Below the pieces are notes generated by a model. The model did no database searches, was not told the DNA's origin, and saw only the letters and a list, made by a program, of their open reading frames with translations. DNA of 64,000 nucleotides from Hippasteria phrygiana (lineage: Eukaryota; Echinodermata; Asteroidea; Valvatida; Goniasteridae): assembly GCA_037893225.1 (NCBI GenBank), contig JAZGUH010000279.1, positions 2,108,001-2,172,000 of the forward strand, given 5' to 3'. Within the stretch, counting starts at the first letter, position 1; the number at the start of each line of letters is the position of its first letter. Both the position numbers and the translations under genes were made by a program. Shown piece after piece: positions 52,079-63,001 of this stretch.

Positions 52079-53006
52079 GTAGCGCCAGATCTAAGCTATA
52101 CATACATGTCAAAATTACTGCATTTGGTTGATATTTCATGCAATTATGAATGAGTAAAGCAAGTCCATACCCCAGGGAATTTGACATGCATGGAGCAATA
52201 AATAGACGGTAACATGTACACAGATGTTGGCCGGAAAGAAAATAAACATTGCGAGGTTTGAATTTTCTCCACAAGTTTTAACTCTAGGAAGCCGCCGATG
52301 ATTGCAACATGTAGCGCCAGATCTAAGCTATCCATACATGTCAAAAATACTGCATTTGGTTGATATTTCATGCAATTATGAATGAATAAAGCAAGTCCAT
52401 ACCCCAGGGAATTTGACATGCATGGAGCAATAAATAGACGGTAATATGTACACAGATGTTGGCCGGAAAGAAAATAAACATTGCGAGGTTTGAATTTTCT
52501 CCACAAGTTTTAACTCTAGGCAGCCGCCGATGATTGCAACATGTAGCGCCAGATCTAAGCTATACATACATGTCAAAATTACTGCATTTGGTTGATATTT
52601 CATGCAATTATGAATGAGTAAAGCAAGTCCATACCCCAGGGAATTTGACATGCATGGAGCAATAAATAGACGGTAACATGTACACAGATGTTGGCCGGAA
52701 AGAAAATAAACATTGCGAGGTTTGAATTTTCTCCACAAGTTTTAACTCTAGGAAGCCGCCGATGATTGCAACATGTAGCGCCAGATCTAAGCTATCCATA
52801 CATGTCAAAAATACTGCATTTGGTTGATATTTCATGCAATTATGAATGAATAAAGCAAGTCCATACCCCAGGGAATTTGACATGCATGGAGCAATAAATA
52901 GACGGTAATATGTACACAGATGTTGGCCGGAAAGAAAATAAACATTGCGAGGTTTGAATTTTCTCCACAAGTTTTAACTCTAGGCAGCCGCCGATGATTG
53001 CAACAT
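52079..53006. repeat. 464-bp dimer in two tandem copies next to the A/B boundary
   Basis: Each dimer pairs a TACATAC/CGGTAACATG/AGGA unit with an ATACTGCAT/AGGC unit (52079-52542 and 52543-53006). It is the shortest regular higher-order unit I see and lies right at the domain edge. Confidence 0.75.
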
Positions 53007-54632
53007 GTAGCGCCAGATCTAAGCTATCCATACATGTCAAAAAATACTGCATTTGGTTGATATTTCATGCAATTATGAATGAGGAAAGCAAGTCCATACC
53101 CCAGGGAATTTGACATGCATGGAGCAATAAATAAACGGTAATATGTACACAGATGTTGGCCGGGAAGAAAATAAACTTTGGAAGATTTGATTTTTCTCCA
53201 AAAGTTTTAACTCTAGGAAGCCGCCGATGATTGCAACACGTAGCGCCAGATCTAAGTTATCCATACATGTCAAAATTACTGCATTTGGTTGATATTTCAT
53301 GCAATTATGAATGAGTAAAGCAAGTCCATACCCCAGGTAATTTGACATGCATGGAGCAATAAATAGAAGGTAATATGCACACAGATGGTGGCCGGAAAGA
53401 AAATACACATTGCGAGGTTTGAATTTTCTCCAAAAGTTTTAACTCTAGGAAGCCGCCGATGATTGCAACATGTAGCGCCAGATCTAAGCTATCCATACAT
53501 GTCAAAATTACTGCATTTTGTTGATATTTCATGCAATTATGAATGAGTAAAGCAAGTCCATACCCCAGGGAATTTGACATGCATGGAGCAATAAATAGAC
53601 GATAATATGCACACAGATGGTGGCCGGAAAGAAAATAAACATTGCGAGGTTTGAATTTTCTCCGCAAGTTTTAACTCTAAGAAGCCGCCGATGATTGCAA
53701 CATGTACCGCCAGATCTAAGCTATCCATACATGTCAAAATTACTGCATTTTTTTGATATTTCATGCAATGATGAATAAGTAAAGCAAGTCCATACCCCAG
53801 GGAATTTGACATGCATGGAGCAATAATTAGAAGGTAATATGCACACAGATGGTGGCCGGGAAGAAAATAAACATTGCAAGGTTTGAATTTTCTCCGCAAG
53901 TTTTAACTCTAAGAAGCCGCCGATGATTGCAACATGTAGCGCCAGATCTAAGCTACCCATACATGTAAAAATTACTGCATTTGGTTGATATTTCATGCAA
54001 TTATGAATGAGTAAAGCAAGTCCATACCCCAGGGAATTTGACAGGCATGGAGCAATAAATAGAAGGTAATATGTACACAAATGTTGGCCGGGGTAGAAAA
54101 TAAACTTTGGAAGGTTTGATTTTTCTCCACAAGTTTTAACTCTAGGAAGCCGCCGATGATTGCAACATGTAGCGCCTGATCTAAGCTATCCATACATGTC
54201 AAAATTACTGAATTTGGTTGATATTTCATGCAATTATGAATGAGTAAAGCAAGTCCATACCCCAGGGAATTTGACATGCATGGAGCAATAAATAGACGGT
54301 AATACGCACACAGATGGTGGCCGGAAAGAAAATAAACAATGCGAGGTTTGAATTTTCTCCACAAGTTTTAACTCTAAGAAGCCGCCGATGATTGCAACAT
54401 GTACCGCCAGATCTAAGCTATCCATACATGTCAAAATTACTGCATTTTGTTGATATTTCATGCAATTATGAATGAGTAAAGCAAGTCCATACCCCAGGGA
54501 ATTTGACATGCATGGAGCAATAAATAGACGGTAATATGTACACAGATGGTGGCCGGGAAGAAAATAAACTTTGGAAGATTTGATTTTTCTCCACAAGTTT
54601 TAACTCTAGGAAGCCGCCGATGATTGCAACAT
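53007..54632. repeat. First seven B units, irregular order
   Basis: The units have many private changes: GAATGAGGAAAGC, CAACACGTAGC (near 53237), CCAGGTAATTT, ACGATAAT and GATGAATAAG. The stretch from 53704 matches 61376-62536 at an offset of 7,672 bp and 58819-59283 at 5,115 bp, so parts are shared across the domain. Confidence 0.7.
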
Positions 54633-55795
54633 GTAGCGCCAGATCTAAGTTATCCATACATGTCAAAATTACTGAATTTGGTTGATATTTCATGCAATTA
54701 TGAATGAGTAAAGCAAGTCCATACACCAGGGAATTTGACATGCATGGAGCAATAAATAGAAGGTAATATGCACACAGATGGTGGCCGGAAAGAAAATACA
54801 CATTGCGAGGTTTGAATTTTCTCCAAACGTTTTAACTCTAGGAAGCCGCCGATGATTGCAACATGTAGCGCCAGATCTAAGCTATCCATACATGTCAAAA
54901 ATTACTGCATTTGGTTGATATTTCATGCAATTATGAATGAGTAAAGCAAGTCCATACCCCAGGGAATTTGACATGCATGGAGCAATAAATAGACGGTAAT
55001 ATGCACACAGATGGTGGCCGGAAAGAAAATACACATTGCGAGGTTTGAATTTTCTCCAGAAGTTTTAACTCTAAGAAGCCGCCGATGATTGCAACATGTA
55101 GCGCCTGATCTAAGCTATCCATACATGTCAAAATTACTGCATTTTGTTGATATTTCATGCAATTATGAATGAGTAAAGCAAGTCCATACCCCAGGGAATT
55201 TGACATGCATGGAGCAATAAATAGACGGTAATATGTACACAGATGGTGGCCGGGAAGAAAATAAACATTGCGAGGTTTGAATTTTCTCGACAAGTTTTAA
55301 CTCTAGGAAGCCGCCGATGATTGCAACATGTAGCGCCAGATCTAAGCTATCCATACATGTCAAAAATTACTGCATTTGGTTGATATTTCATGCAATTATG
55401 AATGAGTAAAGCAAGTCCATACCCCAGGGAATTTGACATGCATGAAGCAATAAATAGACGGTAATATGTACACAGATGGTGGCCGCGAAGAAAATAAACA
55501 TTGCGAGGTTTGAATGTTCTCCACAAGTTTTAACTCTAGGAAGCCGCCGATGATTGCAACATGTAGCGCCAGATCTAAGCTATCCATACATGTCAAAAAA
55601 TACTGCATTTGGTTGATATTTCATGCAATTATGAATGAGTAAAGCAAGTCCATACCCCAGGGAATTTGACATGCATGGAGCAATAAATAGACGGTAATAT
55701 GTACACAGATGGTGGCCGGGAAGAAAATAAACTTTGGAAGATTTGATTTTTCTCCGCAAGTTTTAACTCTAGGAAGCCGCCGATGATTGCAACAT
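54633..55795. repeat. 5-mer higher-order repeat (1,163 bp) of domain B, copy 1
   Basis: The five units are a CTAAGTTATCC unit with TCCAAACG, a GTCAAAAATTACTGC unit, a GCGCCTGATC unit with TCTCGACAAG, a unit with CATGAAGCAAT, and a GTCAAAAAATACTGC unit with TTTGGAAG. The length is 1,160 plus three single-base insertions. Confidence 0.8.
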
Positions 55796-56958
55796 GTAGC
55801 GCCAGATCTAAGTTATCCATACATGTCAAAATTACTCAATTTGGTTGATATTTCATGCAATTATGAATGAGTAAAGCAAGTCCATACCCCAGGGAATTTG
55901 ACATGCATGGAGCAATAAATAGAAGGTAATATGCACACAGATGGTGGCCGGAAAGAAAATACACATTGCGAGGTTTGAATTTTCTCCAAACGTTTTAACT
56001 CTAGGAAGCCGCCGATGATTGCAACATGTAGCGCCAGATCTAAGCTATCCATACAAGTCAAAAATTACTGCATTTGGTTGATATTTCATGCAATTATGAA
56101 TGAGTAAAGCAAGTCCATACCCCAGGGAATTTGACATGCATGGAGCAATAAATAGACGGTAATATGCACACAGATGGTGGCCGGAAAGAAAATACACATT
56201 GCGAGGTTTGAATTTTCTCCAGAAGTTTTAACTCTAAGAAGCCGCCGATGATTGCAACATGTAGCGCCTGATCTAAGCTATCCATACATGTCAAAATTAC
56301 TGCATTTTGTTGATATTTCATGCAATTATGAATGAGTAAAGCAAGTCCATACCCCAGGGAATTTGACATGCATGGAGCAATAAATAGACGGTAATATGTA
56401 CACAGATGGTGGCCGGGAAGAAAATAAACATTGCGAGGTTTGAATTTTCTCGACAAGTTTTAACTCTAGGAAGCCGCCGATGATTGCAACATGTAGCGCC
56501 AGATCTAAGCTATCCATACATGTCAAAAATTACTGCATTTGGTTGATATTTCATGCAATTATGAATGAGTAAAGCAAGTCCATACCCCAGGGAATTTGAC
56601 ATGCATGAAGCAATAAATAGACGGTAATATGTACACAGATGGTGGCCGGGAAGAAAATAAACATTGCGAGGTTTGAATGTTCTCCACAAGTTTTAACTCT
56701 AGGAAGCCGCCGATGATTGCAACATGTAGCGCCAGATCTAAGCTATCAATACATGTCAAAAAATACTGCATTTGGTTGATATTTCATGCAATTATGAATG
56801 AGTAAAGCAAGTCCATACCCCAGGGAATTTGACATGCATGGAGCAATAAATAGACGGTAATATGTACACAGATGGTTGCCGGGAAGAAAATAAACTTTGG
56901 AAGATTTGATTTTTCTCCGCAAGTTTTAACTCTAGGAAGCCGCCGATGATTGCAACAT
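55796..56958. repeat. 5-mer higher-order repeat (1,163 bp) of domain B, copy 2
   Basis: The order and length match copy 1. Differences noticed are ATACAAGTCAAAA near 56052, CTATCAATAC near 56746 and GATGGTTGCC near 56872. The block 56261-57422 is also copied at 59284-60445 (offset 3,023 bp). Confidence 0.8.
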
Positions 56959-57888
56959 GTAGCGCCAGATCTAAGTTATCCATACATGTCAAAATTACTC
57001 AATTTGGTTGATATTTCATGCAATTATGAATGAGTAAAGCAAGTCCATACCCCAGGGAATTTGACATGCATGGAGCAATAAATAGAAGGTAATATGCACA
57101 CAGATGGTGGCCGGAAAGAAAATACACATTGCGAGGTTTGAATTTTCTCCAAAAGTTTTAACTCTAGGAAGCCGCCGATGATTGCAACATGTACCGCCAG
57201 ATCTAAGCTATCCATACATGTCAAAATTACTGCATTTTGTTGATATTTCATGCAATTATGAATGAGTAAAGCAAGTCCATACCCCAGGGAATTTGACATG
57301 CATGAAGCAATAAATAGACGGTAATATGTACACAGATGGTGGCCGGGAAGAAAATAAACATTGCGAGGTTTGAATTTTCTCCACAAGTTTTAACTCTAGG
57401 AAGCCGCCGAGGATTGCAACATGTAGCGCCAGATCTAAGCTATCCATACATGTCAAAAAATACTGAATTTGGTTGATATTTCATGCAATTATGAATAAGT
57501 AAAGCAAGTCCATACCCCAGGGAATTTGACAGGCATGGAGCAATAAATAGACGGTAATATGTACACAGATGGTGGCCGGGAAGAAAATAAACATTGCGAG
57601 GTTTGAATTTTCTCCACAAGTTTTAACTCTAGGAAGCCGCCGATGATTGCAACATGTAGCGCCAGATCTAAGCTATCCATACATGTCAAAAATTACTGCA
57701 TTTGGTTGATATTTCATGCAATTATGAATGAGTAAAGCAAGTCCATGCCCCAGTGAATTTGACATGCATGGAGCAATAAATAGACGGTAATATGCACACA
57801 GATGGTGGCAGGAAAGAAAATACACATTGCAAGGTTTGAATTTTCTCCGCAAGTTTTAACTCTAAGAAGCCGCCGATGATTGCAACAT
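56959..57888. repeat. Four B units with partial order
   Basis: The first unit matches the start of the 5-mer (CTAAGTTATCC, ACTCAATTTGG). The following ones differ: GTACCGCC at 57191, GAGGATTGC near 57410, GAATAAGTAAAG near 57494, and CCATGCCCCAGTG near 57744. No clean higher-order register is visible. Confidence 0.65.
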
Positions 57889-59283
57889 GTAGCGCCAGAT
57901 CTAAGCTATTCATACATGTCAAAATTACTGCATTTGGTTGATATTTCATGCAATTATGAATGAGTAAAGCAAGTCCATACCCCAGGGAATTTGAAAGGCA
58001 TGGAGCAATAAATAGAAGGTAATATGTACACAGATGTTGGCCGGGGTAGAAAATAAACTTTGGAAGGTTTGATTTTTCTCCACAAGTTTTAACTCTAGGA
58101 AGCCGCCGATGATTGCAACATGTAGCGCCAGATCTAAGCTATCCATACATATCAAAAATTACTGCATTTTGTTGATATTTCATGCAATTATGAATGAGTA
58201 AAGCAAGTCCATACCCCAGGGAATTTGACATGCATGGAGCAATAAATAGACGGTAATATGCACACAGATGGTGGCCGGAAAGAAAATACCCATTGCGAGG
58301 TTTGAATTTTCTCCACAAGTTTTAACTCTAAGAAGCCGCCGATGATTGCAACATGTACCGCCAGATCTAAGCTATCCATACATGTCAAAATTACAGCATT
58401 TTGTTGATATTTCATGCAATTATGAATGAGTAAAGCAAGTCCATACCCCAGGGAATTTGACATGCATGGAGCAATAAATAGACGGTAATATGTACACAGA
58501 TGGTGGCCGGGAAGAAAATAAACTTTGGAAGGTTTGATTTTTCTCCACAAGTTTTAACTCTAGGAAGCCGCCGATGATTGCAACATGTAGCGCCAGATCT
58601 AAGTTATCCATACATGTCAAAATTACTGCATTTTGTTGATATTTCATGCAATTATGAATGAGTAAAGCAAGTCCATACCCCAGGGAATTTGACATGCATG
58701 GAGCAATAAATAGAAGGTAATATGCACACAGATGGTGGCCGGAAAGAAAATAAACATTGCGAGGTTTGAATTTTCTCCGCAAGTTTTAACTCTAAGAAGC
58801 CGCCGATGATTGCAACATGTACCGCCAGATCTAAGCTATCCATACATGTCAAAATTACTGCATTTTGTTGATATTTCATGCAATGATGAATAAGTAAAGC
58901 AAGTCCATACCCCAGGGAATTTAACATGCATGGAGCAATAATTAGAAGGTAATATGCACACAGATGGTGGCCGGGAAGAAAATAAACATTGCAAGGTTTG
59001 AATTTTCTCCGCACGTTTTAACTCTAAGAAGCCGCCGATGATTGCAACATGTAGTGCCAGATCTAAGCTACCCATACATGTAAAAATTACTGCATTTGGT
59101 TGATATTTCATGTAATTATGAATGAGTAAAGCAAGTCCATACCCCAGGGAATTTGACATGCATGGAGCAATAAATAGAAGGTAATATGTACACAAATGTT
59201 GGCCGGGGTAGAAAATAAACTTTGGAAGGTTTGATTTTTCTCCACAAGTTTTAACTCTAGGAAGCCGCCGATGATTGCAACAT
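57889..59283. repeat. Six-unit block of domain B (1,395 bp), copy 1
   Basis: Its units include CTATTCATAC, GGCCGGGGTAG, GTACCGCC, CTAAGTTATCC, GATGAATAAG with CAATAATTAG, and GTAGTGCC. All recur at 60446-61840 at an offset of 2,557 bp. Confidence 0.8.
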
Positions 59284-60445
59284 GTAGCGCCTGATCTAAG
59301 CTATCCATACATGTCAAAATTACTGCATTTTGTTGATATTTCATGCAATTATGAATGAGTAAAGCAAGTCCATACCCCAGGGAATTTGACATGCATGGAG
59401 CAATAAATAGACGGTAATATGTACACAGATGGTGGCCGAGAAGAAAATAAACATTGCGAGGTTTGAATTTTCTCGACAAGTTTTAACTCTAGGAAGCCGC
59501 CGATGATTGCAACATGTAGCGCCAGATCTAAGCTATCCATACATGTCAAAAATTACTGCATTTGGTTGATATTTCATGCAATTATGAATGAGTAAAGCAA
59601 GTCCATACCCCAGGGAATTTGACATGCATGAAGCAATAAATAGACGGTAATATGTACACAGATGGTGGCCGGGAAGAAAATAAACATTGCGAGGTTTGAA
59701 TGTTCTCCACAAGTTTTAACTCTAGGAAGCCGCCGAGGATTGCAACATGTAGCGCCAGATCTAAGCTATTCATACATGTCAAAAAATACTGCATTTGGTT
59801 GATATTTCATGCAATTATGAATGAGTAAAGCAAGTCCATACCCCAGGGAATTTGACATGCATGGAGCAATAAATAGACGGTAATATGTACACAGATGGTG
59901 GCCGGGAAGAAAATAAACTTTGGAAGATTTGATTTTTCTCCGCAAGTTTTAACTCTAGGAAGCCGCCGATGATTGCAACATGTAGCGCCAGATCTAAGTT
60001 ATCCATACATGTCAAAATTACTCAATTTGGTTGATATTTCATGCAATTATGAATGAGTAAAGCAAGTCCATACCCCAGGGAATTTGACATGCATGGAGCA
60101 ATAAATAGAAGGTAATATGCACACAGATGGTGGCCGGAAAGAAAATACACATTGCGAGGTTTGAATTTTCTCCAAAAGTTTTAACTCTAGGAAGCCGCCG
60201 ATGATTGCAACATGTACCGCCAGATCTAAGCTATCCATACATGTCAAAATTACTGCATTTTGTTGATATTTCATGCAATTATGAATGAGTAAAGCAAGTC
60301 CATACCCCAGGGAATTTGACATGCATGAAGCAATAAATAGACGGTAATATGTACACAGATGGTGGCCGGAAAGAAAATACACATTGCAAGGTTTGAATTT
60401 TCTCCGCAAGTTTTAACTCTAAGAAGCCGCCGATGATTGCAACAT
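59284..60445. repeat. Five-unit block copied from the 5-mer region (1,162 bp)
   Basis: The unit order GCGCCTGATC/TCTCGACAAG, CATGAAGCAAT, TTTGGAAG, CTAAGTTATCC/ACTCAATTTGG, GTACCGCC matches 56261-57422 at an offset of 3,023 bp. GAGGATTGC near 59736 is shared with the unit at 57410, not with the aligned one. Confidence 0.75.
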
Positions 60446-61840
60446 GTAGCGCCAGATCTAAGCTATTCATACATGTCAAAATTACTGCATTTGGTTGATA
60501 TTTCATGCAATTATGAATGAGTAAAGCAAGTCCATACCCCAGGGAATTTGAAGGGGATGGAGCAATAAATAGAAGGTAATATGTACACAGATGTTGGCCG
60601 GGGTAGAAAATAAACTTTGGAAGGTTTGATTTTTCTCCACAAGTTTTAACTCTAGGAAGCCGCCGATGATTGCAACATGTAGCGCCAGATCTAAGCTATC
60701 CATACATGTCAAAAATTACTGCATTTTGTTGATATTTCATGCAATTATGAATGAGTAAAGCAAGTCCATACCCCAGGGAATTTGACATGCATGGAGCAAT
60801 AAATAGACGGTAATATGCACACAGATGGTGGCCGGAAAGAAAATACCCATTGCGAGGTTTGAATTTTCTCCACAAGTTTTAACTCTAAGAAGCCGCCGAT
60901 GATTGCAACATGTACCGCCAGATCTAAGCTATCCATACATGTCAAAATAACTGCATTTTGTTGATATTTCATGCAATTATGAATGAGTAAAGCAAGTCCA
61001 TACCCCAGGGAATTTGACATGCATGGAGCAATAAATAGACGGTAATATGTACACAGATGGTGGCCGGGAAGAAAATAAACTTTGGAAGGTTTGATTTTTC
61101 TCCACAAGTTTTAACTCTAGGAAGCCGCCGATGATTGCAACATGTAGCGCCAGATCTAAGTTATCCATACATGTCAAAATTACTGCATTTTGTTGATATT
61201 TCATGCAATTATGAATGAGTAAAGCAAGTCCATACCCCAGGGAATTTGACATGCATGGAGCAATAAATAGAAGGTAATATGCACACAGATGGTGGCCGGA
61301 AAGAAAATAAACATTGCGAGGTTTGAATTTTCTCCGCAAGTTTTAACTCTAAGAAGCCGCCGATGATTGCAACATGTACCGCCAGATCTAAGCTATCCAT
61401 ACATGTCAAAATTACTGCATTTTGTTGATATTTCATGCAATGATGAATAAGTAAAGCAAGTCCATACCCCAGGGAATTTAACATGCATGGAGCAATAATT
61501 AGAAGGTAATATGCACACAGATGGTGGCCGGGAAGAAAATAAACATTGCAAGGTTTGAATTTTCTCCGCACGTTTTAACTCTAAGAAGCCGCCGATGATT
61601 GCAACATGTAGTGCCAGATCTAAGCTACCCATACATGTAAAAATTACTGCATTTGGTTGATATTTCATGCAATTATGAATGAGTAAAGCAAGTCCATACC
61701 CCAGGGAATTTGACAGGCATGGAGCAATAAATAGAAGGTAATATGTACACAAATGTTGGCCGGGGTAGAAAATAAACTTTGGAAGGTTTGATTTTTCTCC
61801 ACAAGTTTTAACTCTAGGAAGCCGCCGATGATTGCAACAT
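60446..61840. repeat. Six-unit block of domain B (1,395 bp), copy 2
   Basis: It matches 57889-59283. Private differences are TTTGAAGGGGATGG near 60549 and CAAAATAACTG near 60943 (copy 1 has ATTACAGC there). Confidence 0.8.
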
Positions 61841-63001
61841 GTAGCGCCTGATCTAAGCTATCCATACATGTCAAAATTACTGAATTTGGTTGATATTTCA
61901 TGCAATTATGAATGAGTAAAGCAAGTCCATACCCCAGGGAATTTGACATGCATGGAGCAATAAATAGACGGTAATATGCACACAGATGGTGGCCGGGAAG
62001 AAAATAAACAATGCGAGGTTTGAATTTTCTCCACAAGTTTTAACTCTAAGAAGCCGCCGATGATTGCAACATGTAGCGCCAGATCTAAGCTATCCATACA
62101 TGTCAAAATTACTGCATTTTGTTGATATTTCATGCAATTATGAATGAGTAAAGCAAGTCCATACCCCAGGGAATTTGACATGCATGGAGCAATAAATATA
62201 CGGTAATATGTACACAGATGGTGGCCGGGAAGAAAATAAACTTTGGAAGATTTGATTTTTCTCCACAAGTTTTAACTCTAGGAAGCCGCCGATGATTGCA
62301 ACATGTAGCGCCAGATCTAAGTTATCCATACATGTCAAAATTACTGAATTTGGTTGATATTTCATGCAATTATGAATGAGTAAAGCAAGTCCATACCCCA
62401 GGGAATTTGACATGCATGGAGCAATAAATAGATGGTAATATGCACACAGATGGTGGCCGGAAAGAAAATACACATTGCGAGGTTTGAATTTTCTCCAAAA
62501 GTTTTAACTCTAGGAAGCCGCCGATGATTGCAACATGTAGCGCCAGATCTAAGCTATCCATACATGTCAAAAATTACTGCATTTGGTTGATATTTCATGC
62601 AATTATGAATGAGTAAAGCAAGTCCATACCCCAGTGAATTTGACATGCATGGAGCAATAAATAGACGGTAATATGAACACAGATGGTGGCCGGAAAGAAA
62701 ATACACATTGCGAGGTTTGAATTTTCTCCAGAAGTTTTAACTCTAAGAAGCCGCCGATGATTGCAACATGTAGCTCCTGATCTAAGCTATCCATACATGT
62801 CAAAATTACTGCATTTTGTTGATATTTCATGCAATTATGAATGAGTAAAGCAAGTCCATACCCCAGGGAATTTGACATGCATGGAGCAATAATTAGAAGG
62901 TAATATGCACACAGATGGTGGCCGGGAAGAAAATAAACATTGCAAGGTTTGAATTTTCTCCGCAAGTTTTAACTCTAAGAAGCCGCCGATGATTGCAACA
63001 T
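61841..63001. repeat. 5-mer of domain B (1,161 bp), copy 1
   Basis: Units start at 61841, 62073, 62305, 62537 and 62770. The first three match 63002-63697 at an offset of 1,161 bp, including CTGAATTTGG, AACAATGCGAGG and AGATGGTAAT. The first three also match 54169-54864 at 7,672 bp. Confidence 0.75.

Larger units (their letters stand above)
1..53006. repeat. Array domain A: homogeneous monomers with GATGTTGGCC
   Basis: About 231 units. Nearly all carry GATGTTGG near monomer positions 145-152 and AACATTGCGAGG near 167-178. They differ mainly at a small set of recurrent sites: 27-43 region (TTACTGTAT, TTACTGCAT or ATACTGCAT), 76, 87-95, 109, 129, 139, 192 and 208-211. The low divergence and the shared private mutations over kilobases show recent amplification. 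The one clear exception is the B-like unit at 51382-51615. The domain edge is placed at the last A-type unit before consistently B-like units. Confidence 0.85.
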
